Shown one piece after another: positions 1 through 13,216 of a DNA stretch of 64,000 nt. Source of the DNA: Rhyacichthys aspro (taxonomy: Eukaryota > Chordata > Actinopteri > Gobiiformes > Rhyacichthyidae); assembly GCA_036850595.1 (NCBI GenBank), contig CM072161.1, forward strand, positions 14,465,812-14,529,811, in the 5' to 3' direction. Position 1 is the first letter of the stretch, and every line of letters begins with the position of its first letter. Below the pieces are notes generated by a model that did not search any database, was not told the origin of the DNA, and saw only the letters and a list, made by a program, of their open reading frames with translations. The translations under genes were made by a program, and so were the position numbers.

Positions 1-3000
1 CATGAATGAACAATGAATAAAACATAGCTAAAGTTTGGATGACTGTGAGTTGTGTGATTAAGACAACACACTATTGGATTATAATGAAAAAAAGAAAATA
101 ATGCTTCTGAATTATCACTAGTGTGAGCAAAGATGATTTATGTGTCAGGGCATTGTACTAAAGCCTTTATCAGCCAAAAGCATTGGATTTAGACGTTTCC
201 AAACTATTTGGAATTCACTTTGTAATCCTTTAAAATGCCTCCAGTGTGGGATGATAAAGAATGAATGTAGGAATTGTACCCATAAGTCAACAACAAATAA
301 ATACTAAGCCACAGAAAGGGAAAAAAAAAATTCAAATGGGAACCCAGACCTACAGCAGTGCAGTAAAGAAAGATTTAACAGAGAGGAAAAGAGGATATGG
401 GCTGACAGAGACTCATCACTTGGCAGGAATATCTGGCAGGCAAAACCTGCATCACAGTCAATCAGATATAAAGGCTATAAAGGCTTATCTGTCCTCAATA
501 TGGTTAGTGCTTCCTATATGGCATTCAACTGCAGCAATGTTATCGAGCTGCACGTGTGATAATGCTCAGAGATAAACCTATAGGAATGTAAATTAGAATT
601 GTATTTATGGGTATATCTGTCATTCTGCTTACACAGAAAATGTCTCCAATTTATTGTGAAATAATAAGTGGTGGCAGTGTGTGTAAAAGACAGAGCTGAG
701 ACAGGACGAGTGAGGGAGAGATTCAACTGAAGCGGGGCTTAGATGACTGCTCACACATCGCAAAGACCTACTGACCTTGTCACAAACTCCAGCACAGACT
801 GCTCAGCCTATTTCATTACACAGAAACACAGCCTTTCTACACACCAACACACAATTCTGTAATTAAAGCACATCACAGACATCCGGGCAGCACTGTATCA
901 AAAGTAATTTAAGAGCTCATCTGAGATTCTTAAAGAAGGATGTGCAGTACATAGTGTGACCATGGATCAAGGAAAACCCCTGCTTGTAATGATACTATAA
1001 TCAATTTGTTGTTGTTTGTGTTGTTGTAAATTTGTTGTTTGTTGGATGGAATAAAATAGCTTGCGGTGTCATCGTGTACATTTATATGAACCAATAATCT
1101 AGCATACTAGCATACAATTAATAATGCAAGGCTGTCTACTCATTTAAAGTCATGTTTTTGGGTCAAACAAGAGAGCTGACGGTCAGTTGGACTTGTCTTA
1201 TTATATCTTCCACTCATTGTGACACAGCCATTTCAAACTGGGGCTATCAGGGCAAGAGTCTGGGGCTATTAGTCTCAAAAGCTTGTTTAATGAAAATATC
1301 GTCTGAAGAAAAGCAAAAGAGTGTTTGAATGTGAATTGAAACTAGGAAACAAAAGTGTTATGAGATGTTTTATAAAGACATCACCATAAATAATAAACAA
1401 GGTCCACTGTGTTTAGGCTGTAATCTGCAGATAACATGGTGCATTTTGCATATTAAACTATTAAACCCAGTTCTGTTGAAGCCTGAATTTAAATCTGCGC
1501 TCTCCAAACTGACAGTTTCACCAAAATATGCACAACACAGCATGTTTCAAATGAGTTTGTCAGACAGTGCAGGAACATCCCAGCTTTTTACTGAAATGCT
1601 GGTAGATCCACTAAGTTTTAGCTACTTCAGCTGAAAGTTGACAGCGCCAGCAAAAAGGAAGGGAGGGAAAAAGAAAACGGGAGACAAGGTTATGAGGTTG
1701 AGTGTGGGAAATGGAGGGAGGAGAGGGAAGAGGGGGATTAGAGCATCACAAGGTACCTCTAAAAGATGACGGGCTGCTCCCACAGGATTGCGTGGAGGAG
1801 TAATCCCACCAAATGGAAGAGTTTAACTGTTACCACCCACTGAGAGAGATACAGAGACCAGACACACGCATAAGACACACTCAAGTGCTGACATGACAAC
1901 ACATATACATGTTTTTTCACAACAAGCACAAGGCTCTCTAAAACTGCAACTGGAATATACTGTTCTGTTCAGCTGAATGCAGGTTGTCCTGACCTGACCA
2001 CTTGAGTTTTCTCTGCACATCAGCAAAACACTGCTTGTTCTGCTCTTCTATTTAAAAACAGGGCAGCAGTGTTGTGATGATTTCTTGTGTTGTGCAGCAG
2101 ATTCAGACGGATCTCAAAACATCAGTGCTTTGTTGGAGATATTTCTGTGATGAAGAACACCTACACAGACATAGAGACATCAGTGAAAGATCTTAAAGTA
2201 AAACCTAACAACCTCAGGAAATAAAACATCCCACATTAGTTTACTGTTGTTCACCAAATGTACAATTAAATACAGTTAATCCTCCTGTATATATTGAAAC
2301 ATAATTTCTAAACCACTCAAAGCAACCTATATCACTCATCTGAAATGTGTGCTTTGACCTAATCATAGCCCAAAATTACATTTGATTTGACCTTGTGTGA
2401 AGATGATGTGTAAAATCAATAATAACTAATAAGTCATTCAGGTTTATAAAGCAGGCAGTGGGATGATATTGAGAGTTATGTGTATAATTTAGCTTTGGGT
2501 AAATCAACAGATTTCAAAGTATGTCTAAATTTTAAGAGTAATTTAATCTCAAAGGCTTTAAGATGAGAGCCACAGACTGCCTCTGTTATTAAAATAAAAA
2601 GAGAATATTATAGACCATGGTTGCAACTAAGTGTTTTTTTTTTAAACCATATTAAATCAGACTCAATCAAGTACACAGTGTGACATGAAGCTAATCATGG
2701 CCCTAATTTGGACTGTAAATTGTAAACTGCAAAATTTATTTTGCATGAATTTTCAGACTCTTACAATTCAATGCAAAGAGAAAAAAAGAAAACCTAAACT
2801 GTTAAATCTGATTAATAATGATTAACATCCCTGATGTATATAATACGTTTCTCGAATAGACACACAGTAATGCTTGTCCAATACTCCTACAGCATTTACC
2901 AATCCATAACTATTAATTTCACATTAGTGAATAGACTTCCATTAAGTGTACATATGTAAAGTAATGGTCATATAGGTTTTCATTAGGGTTTGGGTTAGCA

Positions 3001-6000
3001 TTTGTCTCGGCTGTATAATCTGACCAGACTCTGGCCTTTTTATGGATGAGGTAAAGCTCAAAAAACTCATTAAACACAGTTTGTTCTTCTTTAGGCTATA
3101 GCTTTCTTTTTATTTTCTTGTTGTTTCACTGATCAACTGAGCAAATGTCTTATCCTCTAATGAAGCATGAAAGTGGCCTCATGGTCACAGTTAATGAACA
3201 ACCATTCATTCTGTTAAACTGTATAAACAGCAGAAAGCTACTAGAAAAAATGTCATAGTAGCAGGATTCCCACACATAATTTGAATGTTTTATCACCATT
3301 AAGTATCTCTGAGTAATTGCAGGTGATGTCTCTCCTCCTCAGGCCACACAGATACATTAAAACAAGGTAATTGGTGTCCAGGACTTACAACACTGTGGGC
3401 AGTCCCAAGTAATTAATAAGATGACTTTAAACATGCACACAGTTTGTACAGAGGATTGAAGTGGACACACAATGACCCTAAATGTTACCCAATGGTGTAT
3501 TGCCAGCTTTTATTTTTTGAAATTGCTTTCTCGTTTCTTTCACGAATAGATGAAAAATAAGCAAACTGCTGGATGAGAGTAATTTTGCATCACGCAGTGG
3601 AAAACAGGTTTCATGAGCATGTTAGCAGTCATTTTATCTCAGCGACTATATGGTGTGGGTCACAGACTGCCTCCATTATTTGGAATGGCCTGAAATATAA
3701 AGATATATGACAATAGCCTATAGCGCGTAACATCTAAAGATTGCCAATGAATAAATAATTTCAATTTAGATGATACTGAGGAGAGGCAATAGTTCTGTGT
3801 CATTCCCTTCTCCCCTCTCTTCATGTTACACCCTTCCCCCAGTCTTCACTTTAGTCTTCACAGGATCAGAGTTCACAGTGATCTTCACTGCATTGGGAAC
3901 CGCAGAGCACTTCACACCTGAACAACACTTCTCTCACACACACTGAATAGATTTAAATGGAACCTAAAGCAGAGGCACACACAAGTACTTTTTATACAAA
4001 AAGAAAATTAAAATCTGCATAGTGTACCTGGCAAGATGGACTTATAGTCGTTTTCAAAAAAACAGTGAAAGAATGGTTTAAGTTCAGTGGCTAAGACCCC
4101 AGAACAGAATGTACCACACAGCTCCGGTCTCCGACACACCCTTTGCTACCCACTATAACAACATCGACTTAAGCTGACAAGCTCAGCAAACTGGTTTCCA
4201 GCCTTTATCTTGTTCACTATACTTCCTCCTTCTCCACGCTAAATATTTGCTTTGATAACATTTGAATTGGAAATGAATTTACATAACGGAATCCAGAGAC
4301 TGTCTGCAGGGGAAAAATCTGCATCAATGGACCTGGGGGAACAAAGACGTGGGGATCGGAGAGGGAAGCACATTTCTCAAATTATCATTTCTGTCAGCAA
4401 CACAACACCCAGTGCATATGTATATGTGAGTATGTTTTACAATGTATATTATTAGCTGTACACTATTTGTAGAATCAAATACAGATCTGATACAGTGATT
4501 GATACTTGTCATATGAGTGACAATGTACTGTTATAAAAGGACAAGACATATTTTTACAGCACATTTGACTGGCATGCTCCAAAACTGAGCAAAACACAAA
4601 AAGAAATGATGATAAATTGACAAGCCATGTTCAAATATGGGAATCAATTAATTTCCCAATCATATATATTTATGGATTTTAGTATCAAAGAATAGACAGG
4701 AACTTCATTTGTTTCTAGACAACCAGTCATCACTTTCTCTGCTTTCAATGAAAGCCAAAGCAACTTCTCAAGTAAAAGTGAGTTATGGTTGAAAAGGTGA
4801 TGCAGGTCGCTGAGTTCAAAGGTCAGACCCCCAGACTGCTGTTTGACCATGGATGAGAGAAGGTTTTGAATGTGTTAAATATGTCTGTGGCTCACTGGGG
4901 CTGTCTGTAGACAACCTGCACACACTGAAACCTACCAGACAATCTCTCACTGAGACAAAGACTAAAACTCTTCATTTAACTTCACTATCCACTATTACAG
5001 TGTTTGAGAACCAGATTTTAAGAAAACAGAATGATAATATAAGATCTGGGGCAAAAAAGAAAAATAGAAATTAGTCTTTATAATTCAGTCAGTATTATCA
5101 CATGACACAGAGGGGTCAGAGGTGAGGTCACAGAGACCTTGTAATTAGTCTGTCTACCAACTGACCATGTCTCATAGGATGGGCACCATTTATGGCATCT
5201 CACCCCTGACCTATGTCTCCTAGTCTCTAAAATAGTCAATCCATACAATGTCACTGGTAGGCCGTGCACCGGAAAGTGAACTTTCACCTTTGAAAAAAGA
5301 GTCTCATGGGAACTGAATACCAAGGGCTCTCAATACATGGTTTTGCTGCAGAATAACGATTTGTGAGTCAATTTCAAAATGAACATTTGTGTGAATGGAG
5401 TTATCTAGAAAATCTATTATGTACCTCAAACAAAGACAGACTAATCCAACCATCTAATCATATGTTTTTCACAATACTTGTAAAATGTTATCAAATTAGC
5501 ATTCAGTCATTCATTTTCAGCCCTATTTGCTAAGAACACATTAGACATCATCATTTCAGATTGAAAATGTGCAGAGTGCAACTTAAAAAGCTCTTAAAGC
5601 CTGTCTTGATGGTTTAGTCTGAATGGATCGACTGCTTGAGCAGTGGCGAAGACTTAGAGAGCTACTGACAGAAATGTAACCACACAGGTTCTTGTCAGCA
5701 GAGATTCAGAGTGCGGAGCCAGAAAAATGGAAAACTAAACTGAATGTACACATGCTAACATACCAGTAAAGTGCTGTTTTCCACACTTATGTAATATGGA
5801 GAAAAAGAAGGACATGCACCGCTGGGTTAACTTCCCCAGAACCTAACAAAGACACAACCAAGTGTAAACAGTGCATTGATATCATTATCATTTTATGTAA
5901 ACACATACTACACATACTGCAAAACAACAACTGAAAGCACCAAGGTCTTTAAAATGTTTGTGGGAGGAACACAAACAGCCCCTAAGCAGTGTACTGCCTC

Positions 6001-6420
6001 AAAGCAATGACTGTTAAAAGGAGAAAACACCTGAAGAAGTGCCTTTTTCCAGAGGGCATGTAAACACTCAATGACAATATCAGCCAAATAAAACATGGAT
6101 GGTTTGTGTTTGTTATTTCTGAGGTTTGGCTTAAAGTCAATGGGAATACAATGAAAGAAAATGCTGATGGAAGATTAAGATTTAAGTAGAATCCATTGTT
6201 AAAATGCTTGTTTGCACTAATAGACTTGCACAGGCTTATTACTATTACGTGTTATGTTGATTTAAAGGGTTAGTTGAGTGTAGTGTTTTAAATCAAGTAA
6301 GTAACAACTATCTACTATACACAATAAACTAGCTATCCAAAAGTATTTAGAACCAATATTTTCCAAATATTAAACTGCCCCTTTAAATGTAATTTTCTTT
6401 TTGATGTGTCCTTCTTAATT
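1..6420. other. Gene-free stretch left of the repeat block
   Basis: I find no convincing exon, RNA gene or mobile element here. The open frames are short, carry no family signature and lack consistent splice signals. The DNA is AT-rich and ordinary. In human the neighbour on this side of SOD1 is TIAM1, so this could be intronic or upstream sequence of a tiam1 orthologue, but nothing in the sequence proves that. Confidence 0.5.
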
Positions 6421-6427
6421 ACTTATG

Positions 6428-6560
6428 GCCCCCCCCCGCCCGGGCCGGCGCGAAAGGGGGCCCCAAAAAAGCCCCCCCGGCCCCCGCCCCCCCCCCCCGC
6501 AAAACACCCGCCCAGGGCGGGCCCGGGCGAAATTTATTACCGGGGGGGGGGGGGGGCATA
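6428..6560. repeat. G/C homopolymer-rich block, possible assembly artefact
   Basis: This is an abrupt island of C-runs and G-runs, with single runs of more than ten C or G, inside AT-rich DNA. It directly precedes the repeat modules, and the module next to it differs from its sister by small insertions in homopolymers. The pattern fits either a decayed GC-rich repeat or poor consensus quality. It should not be read as coding, although two frames stay open across it. Confidence 0.6.
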
Positions 6561-6651
6561 CCCCGGGGAAAAAATATATAAATAGGGCAGGGACCGGACC
6601 CGTTTGAATCTGAAAGCGCATGAAAGGAAGAAAAGGGGGAGAAAGGACATT

Positions 6652-7135
6652 GGAGGGGTCAACACGAGGGCGCCGTCGTTGTTGACCCGCACCCGTGGAC
6701 ACGTGGGGAATGGCGAGAGCTTTCCGAAAAAGTAACTTTCGGGGTGACAGGAAAACGCCTTATTGAAATCGTTGGAATTATTATTAGGCCCGAGCCAGCC
6801 CAGCAGGCAGGGCCTATTGAGATCGCTAAGCAGTGCGCGAACGCACTGCACTGCCACTCAATGGCGGCCGGCGCTCGCATGGTATCATCCGTCGCGGTGT
6901 CATGCACTATCCGGGCATATACATATGTCATATGGCAGGAACCGGCATCATTGTGACTGCTAATACATGTAATGAGGGTCAATGGGGGAAAGGTCATTGA
7001 AGGGGTCAACACGAGCGCGAAGCGCTCGTTGTTGACCCAGCCGGACACGTGGGGAATGGCGAGCTTTCCAACGTAACTTGGGGTGACAGAAAAACGCCTT
7101 ATTGTAATCGCTGGAATTCTTATTATTATTATTAT
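6652..7135. repeat. Duplicated hairpin-bearing repeat module
   Basis: Two copies of a ~130-bp module (about 6652-6785 and 6999-7135) share an inverted repeat based on gggtcaac/gttgaccc. It is followed by cacgtggggaatggcgag, ggggtgacag, aaacgcc and a TTA run. The second copy (7003-7038) forms a near-perfect stem of about 16 bp with a 3-nt gaa loop. Between the copies, 6830-6849 is another hairpin with an 8-bp stem and cgaa loop. The first copy is noisier, with extra bases at homopolymers. No coding capacity is evident. It looks like part of a non-autonomous interspersed repeat. Confidence 0.65.
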
Positions 7136-8976
7136 ACGTCTCGCACCTTTAGCCTCAATTTTGGACCCCTAAACGTGAGCGCCTGCTCACCAAATTTGGC
7201 ACGGTCATCAGTTCTGGTGAAAAATAATTTTTTTGCTACTTTCGTAAGTGAAATAAAAAATGGCGCGACAGCGCCGGGCGTTTTTGCCCCTATGGGACTT
7301 TTTGCACCCTCGTTGTGGCGGAATTGAACGAAATTCGGCACAGTGATTCTTCACATCGACTAACCTCAAATATTATTATGGCCCCGCCCACAAACAAACA
7401 GGAAGTCGGCCATCTTGGATTGAAAAGTCGAAATCAGACCTTGGCCAAAATCGCACACCTCGCATTTGAACGAACTCCTCCTAGGCGTTCCCGAATGAGC
7501 TCAAATTCGCACAAGATACTCTAAAGATGTGTGCCATCAAAAGTTATCCAAATCCTCCGCAAAAGTATGAAGGTTTTACGCGGCAGCTGCAAATTTCGTC
7601 AATTTTTCCTGATTTTTCCTCTTTTAAATTGTTATAATCGGACGTACATTGTCCGATTTGGCTCAAATTTGAATGACTTACTCGCCCCCCGGCCTAACCA
7701 CATATATGTCGAAACGTTAACTCTGAGAACTATAGCGCCCCCTAGAGATGCAAGACAAAATTTAGTTTGTCGGAAATGCACCAAATTTGGGATGCACGTC
7801 CGTTAGGGTAAAGCGGTCAAAAAATTATATTGGACCCATGCCCAAATTTCTACGGTGTTGCCATGGCGATGACCGATACATAGCCACATCATAAACACAG
7901 TGTGTTTTCCACACATTTTGCAGGATTCTTCAAGAACGAGACGGCATCACGGCTCGACCTCAGCACCAGCGCCGGGTCGCGGGGGTCATGGGGTCGCGGG
8001 GGTCGCGGGGTCGCGACAGCGAGGGCCGATCATCGCCGCTTGCGGCTTTATTTATTATTATTATTATTACGCGTTGTACCTCTTTGACCTCAAATTCGGA
8101 CCCCTAAACGTGAGAGCCAGGTCACGAAATTTGGCACGGTCATCAGTTCTGGTGAAAAATTTTTTAATGGTAATTTTTGGTGGTAAAATGAAAAATGGCG
8201 CGACAGCGCCCCAAAGGGTTTTTGCCCCTATGGAATTTTTGCACCCTCACCGAGGCGGAATTGAACGAAATTCGGCACAATGATTCTTCACATCGAGACT
8301 AACCTCGAATATTATTACGGCCCCGCCCACAAACAAACAGGAAGTCGGCCATCTTGGATTGAAAATTCAAAATCAGACTTTGGCCAAAATCGCACACCTC
8401 GCATTTGAACGAACTCCTCCTAGAGCGTAAGCCCGAATGAGCTCAAATTCGCACATGATACTCTAAAGACGTGTGCCATCAAAAGTTATCCAAATCCTCC
8501 GCAAAAGTATGAAGGTTTTCACGGCGCAGTGCAAATTCGTGAAATTTTTGAATTTTTCGCTCCTTTTAAATTGTTATAATTGACATACGTTGTCCGATTT
8601 CACTCAAATTTGAATGACTTATTCACCCCTGGCCTAACCACATATATGTCGAAACGGTAACTCTGAGAACTATAGCGCCCCTAGAGATGCAAAACAAAAT
8701 TTAGTTTGTCGGAAATGCACGAAATTTGGCATGCACGTCCGTTACAGTAAAGGGGTCAAAAAATTATATTGGACCCATGCCCAAATTTCGACGGTGTTGC
8801 CGTGGCGATGACCGATACATAGCCATGTCATATACACAGTGTATTTTCTACACATTTTGCAGCATTCTTGAAGAATGACATGGCAACACGGCTCCACCTC
8901 GGCACCAGCGCCGGGTCGCGGGGTCGCAGGGGTCGCGGGGTCGCGACAGCGAGGGCCGATCATCGCTGCTTGCAGC
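7136..8976. repeat. Two tandem ~910-bp non-coding repeat units joined by (TTA)n
   Basis: Unit 1 spans about 7136-8046 and unit 2 about 8070-8976, in direct orientation with a period near 934 bp. Shared landmarks in order are ggacccctaaacgtgag, tttggcacggtcatcagttc, a gcgcgacagcgcc hairpin, ggccccgcccacaaacaaac, tcgcatttgaacgaactcct and a GGGTCGCG-rich stretch. Each unit ends in a short palindrome. The linker at 8049-8069 is a TTA microsatellite, and a similar run precedes unit 1. Open frames inside the units are not conserved between copies, so I see no protein. No terminal repeats or target-site duplications were defined, so the class is unassigned. Confidence 0.8.
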
Positions 8977-10715
8977 TATATTTTTCTTTTATATTTCATC
9001 CAAGGCTTTGTCAGACCGTCCTTCTGTCATAGCCTTTCTTCCTCACTGTCGGCTATATTCAGTTTCTATTATTCATCGTGTTCACTCTGAGTCTATTTAT
9101 ACCAGCTTTTACAGTCTTTTTGCTCCGCTGCCTGCATCTGTCTTCGCTAATACAGCTGTGCAGATTTCCATATGTACTTAAGGGTTGCTAACACTTTTCT
9201 TCCTCACTGATTTTCCTACAGGTACCCACGAGATGCACAACATGCATATATATTCACACAACTGGAAGTACATAAATGCCAATATATCTGCATAACCATT
9301 TGGCAAGTTAGCAAAAATGAAACTCATGCCAAAAGATTTTCACATCTGTCTATGAATATTCTTGATATTATTCATCCCATGTATGAACTGAAACTACAAA
9401 CACTACAGGTTCCCATTGGATTCCTCTAAAATGGTATTAAAGCCACTCTCTGATTTCTCATTTTCACAAGTCACACACTGCACAGGAGCTTGTGCGACCT
9501 TTTCTGTAAATAGAAAATGCTTTTAGAGCATGTTCTTTCAGCCAGCCATGCAGCAGCTATATGTGCACCGTGTTGTGTGTTTGAGAGTGTGTGTGTCTGT
9601 TGGGTTGAGCAGGCATCAGCTGTTCAATTTAATAACATGCATTAAATAGCAGGCATTTCAATTTCAAGCTCAAAATTGTTAAACCCAAACTGATTTTCAT
9701 GTATAAGTTGTCTGGTCGTAATAAAAACATAAAACAAAACAAAAAAACAGTGACAGCTTGTGGTCTTATTGACCTCAAAGATAACTTTAAGAAGATGAAG
9801 AAGTGACATGTTTCACAACTTGGCTTCACACTACACTTTTGCTGGATGTTACTGCCCTCTAGAGGATGACACTGTGAATTAGACTTACAGTGGGCTAGAG
9901 TTTTGGGTTCCTCAGATTTCAGTCTCAAATCAGTTTGAATTGAACTAGTTTTCTTATCGTCTAGACATATAAGTCATAATTCTTACCTGTATGTTTTTAG
10001 GTTTGTGCCTCATCAACTTCAGCTTCAGTGAACTTTGTCTTCAACAAAAATGTTATTAATGCCCTTTCAATATAAAACTATCTGTTGTTGCTGTTCTTTA
10101 TCTAGTGTTAAATGAACAACTCGTGAATAGTTACAATATCGCTGAAACACAATTTAGGCTATAATATTTTAAGAAGTAATACTGTAGTAATGGAGAAATA
10201 CCTCGTGCAGCACGTGTCGACTCAATTGTACGCCTGCAGAAAGTATGACACTGCCCTCTGGTGGAGGAAAAGTTAAATATAGATGGTCCATCTGAAGTTG
10301 GGACGTCTCAGAAAGTCTATGGTAAATAATTATATATATATTAAATCCCAAACAATGACAGACAACCCAAAAGCTTATTGCACCATGAGGTATATTGCAT
10401 TTAGTATACTACTGAATGAATATGGACCACTTTCTGACAAATAAGTGATTAATATCAATTCAAACAAATGTACTAAAAACAATTAACAAAAACCAACAGA
10501 GCAGAGGAAGTATTTCAGTTCTTCCTCATTTTCGTTTAGTTTTACATAACAAAAATGTGGTTTGAAGTCAGTTTGGTCACGTTTGACTGAAGCAAATATC
10601 ATAATGAACACAGGCTGAAAGATTTTAAAAATGAAAACTCTTCAAGAACATTTGGAAAACACAAACCCTAAATTAAAAGTATGAAACAAGTATTCAGATC
10701 AAGGAAAGGCATTCA
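8977..10715. other. Intergenic DNA between repeat block and sod1
   Basis: No exon or repeat with internal structure is evident. Two short ctgccctct(a/g)g motifs, listed separately, are the only notable sites. The sod1 3' end defines the right border. Confidence 0.5.
10251..10264 (-). promoter_or_regulatory. CTCF-core-like motif
   Basis: Read on the minus strand this is ccaccagagggcag, close to the vertebrate CTCF core consensus. Related but weaker copies are at 9852-9865 and 51423-51436. Short matches are common by chance and also occur inside old repeats, so this is only a candidate. Confidence 0.25.
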
Positions 10716-10721
10716 TTTATT
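10716..10721 (-). promoter_or_regulatory. sod1: sod1 polyadenylation signal
   Basis: AATAAA on the minus strand, about 245 bases past the sod1 stop codon. It is the first canonical hexamer found in that direction, giving a compact 3' UTR. Confidence 0.6.
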
Positions 10722-10966
10722 AAATGCAGATTGCAAAACTCGCAGACGTGTTCTATTTGTGCGTCTCAATTTCTTTGGAGCCTAAGGTTAGAACGTATAA
10801 ACCCATACACACACAACTTTATGAACAAATGGACATGGCTCATCTTCTTTTGAATAAGTAACAAGAGTCACAAGAGTATCAGCAAGAACACTTAAAGTAG
10901 CTACGTTGGTCGAAATGCGTTGGGAAAGAGGGGACTTTAGTGCTGGCTGTTCAGGCTGAGTGCTGT

Positions 10967-13141
10967 TTACTGAGTGATGCCAATGACACCACAGGCCAGA
11001 CGTCCACCAGCGTTGCCCGTCTTCAGACTTTCCTCATTGCCTCCTTTTCCAAGATCATCAGCCTTCTCATGTATCTAAGCAAAAAAAAAAAAAAAAACAT
11101 TCAGAGGGAACTAGGAAGAGCTGATATTTAATAAAATCCATTCTGGGACAAACAGGCTTTTGAATTCCACCTGCACCTACAAGTAGACAAACCCAGGTGT
11201 AGTTTATTAAGCTTTAAAGCTAAGAAAGCTCTAGCCAACCATTGTTAAAAAAGCCTGTTTGCACTTAAGATAAAAAGGGTCTTACCACCATAGTTCTGCC
11301 AATGATGGAGTCACGGCCAGTGAGGGTAATCACCTTATCAGTAATCTTAATCTTGGCAATGTTATCTGCTCCTGCAGTCACATTACCTAGGTCTCCAACA
11401 TGCCTATTAATAATAAAAGCATGAAATCACTATTATTTCTTTTTCCAAAAAGATATAACCACAGTCCAGAACTTGATGTCCCCAGATAGTACATCAAGAT
11501 ACACTAAAACAATATGCAAAAACATATTTGGCTGCCAAATTAACATATCACAATTCCACATCCCCTTTGCTAAATCGTGGCCATTAACAGTTTTAATACT
11601 TTTTACCACTGGGATTTTTCCGTTCACTTTTACTGAAGCCTATTAAAGGCAAAAGCTGTTCTCTGGCTTTTCTTACCTCTCTGCATCATTTGGACCAGCA
11701 TGGTTCTTGTTGTACGGGTTAAAATGAGGACCAGCACTAATGCACCCTGGGATATAAAAGGTTTCAGTAGGCAAGAAGGTAAAGATAATATTCCATGTTT
11801 GGACATTATTTGTTCAAGTCCTGAATCTGTATTGTGATTATTAAAGATGGTCAGATGCTCACCATTTGTGTTGTCTCCAAAAGCATGGACATGGAAACCA
11901 TGCTCTCCGGGTGTAAGGCCTTTGATTTCTCCGGTGATTTCTACAGGAGTTGACTCACTCTACCAGAAACAGAAAAGACAATTTGACAAGAGCAAGACAC
12001 AAAAGAGCTGCCAGAGCCATGTGTCTGCAAGAACAATATACAGCATGTCCTTGTCACAAATTACTAGAAAGACTACTTCAGGAGACTGTGTTCAGAATAT
12101 GTCAGTAAAATAATTAAATAGTGTGATCTAATTCAAACATTCAATGGCCCAGACAGTGTTAAAAGTGATATATTTTAAATGATAAAAGGAATAAATAGCT
12201 CTGTATTTAATAAGACATAACTGTTAGTTCCTTGCCATAGAGATCTACTGTTAATAGTAATTTGAGAGCATTTAGCTACTGACTGTTGTTTTAGATAATA
12301 AGAAAGCAATACTGACATATTTATCCAAAACGGGTGCGTCAGTTTCTTTGTCTATCAGAAAGAAAACAAGCTCGAGGACCGTGACTCAGCAAATAAAATG
12401 ACAATGACATGGACAAACCAGCTTTCACAGGCATGCAATGGGTGCAGAGTTCATCTAGACAATTCAAATGTATTACAAGGTTGAGTTTGACTCATATAGG
12501 TCAGAATGATGGTCAAACCTTAATTGATAGTGAGCCTAGATCCAGATTATTAAATTGAAAGGGCAAATAGCAACCCCAGACGGTGCACCTATGCAACAGG
12601 CGTTTCCAGATATTGATCATTAACGAGTCATAGGCCGTAGATGTCCAAGGGTCAAGAATTTAATGACAGACAACAATTTTGAAAGTGATATTATTTAGAC
12701 CGCGCTTCCTAATGCTGCATGCCTGCATAACAGAGGCGACTACTGAACAAAATGCAACTGTTTATCATTGAGTTTTTTTTAGCGTTTGTAACCTGTCAGA
12801 TGTCGATATATTTATTACCGAGTGCACTCTCAAATGCCTTTTTCGCTCAGATGGTCACAAACGCTAGGTAGAGACGATTTGGTAGTATACATAAACCACG
12901 CCTAATACCCATTTGAAACAAATGTAAACTTCACTTCAGGTTTGTCTGAATGGAGGGGTTGGTGAGCTAGCTTAGCTTGCATGCTTTATTGCTTACATAT
13001 CAAACGTGGAAATGTTATATCAATTACGAACTGTCTTTTCTTTGTCTGTATAGATGAAAATTGCCTCACCTCCTGTGTAAAATAAACAGTCCCACTGGTT
13101 TCTCCGGCTCCTTTCAATACACAAACAGCTTTCAGCACCAT
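10967..13141 (-). CDS. sod1: Copper/zinc superoxide dismutase 1
   Basis: Five exons: 13070-13141, 11863-11959, 11677-11746, 11286-11403 and 10967-11074. The four internal boundaries give lengths 72, 97, 70 and 118 nt, the same as I recall for human SOD1. The product is 154 aa, the usual length, and dismutates superoxide in the cytosol. Metal ligands are present, numbered from Met1: His47, His49, His64 and His121 for copper; His64, His72, His81 and Asp84 for zinc. The Cys58/Cys147 disulfide pair and Arg144 are also there. The start is the ATG before VLKAVCVLKG; an in-frame ATG ten codons upstream would add a tail not seen in the family. There is no signal peptide, so this is not sod3. It lies on the same strand as scaf4, about 2.1 kb downstream of the scaf4 stop. 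Confidence 0.97.
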
Positions 13142-13216
13142 TTTGCAGCTTAATTTTACACAAGACGTCAAGTCTGTAAGAACTTGCTACGGACAACCAA
13201 GTTATCTAAGAGCTTA

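Noticed and set aside
6425..8283. Several open frames in the repeat block
   Set aside because: They cross homopolymers, hairpins and TTA runs and are not conserved between the two repeat units.
13142..13171. In-frame upstream ATG for sod1 adding MTSCVKLSCK
   Set aside because: Sod1 orthologues begin at the second ATG, and the added residues do not match any family feature.
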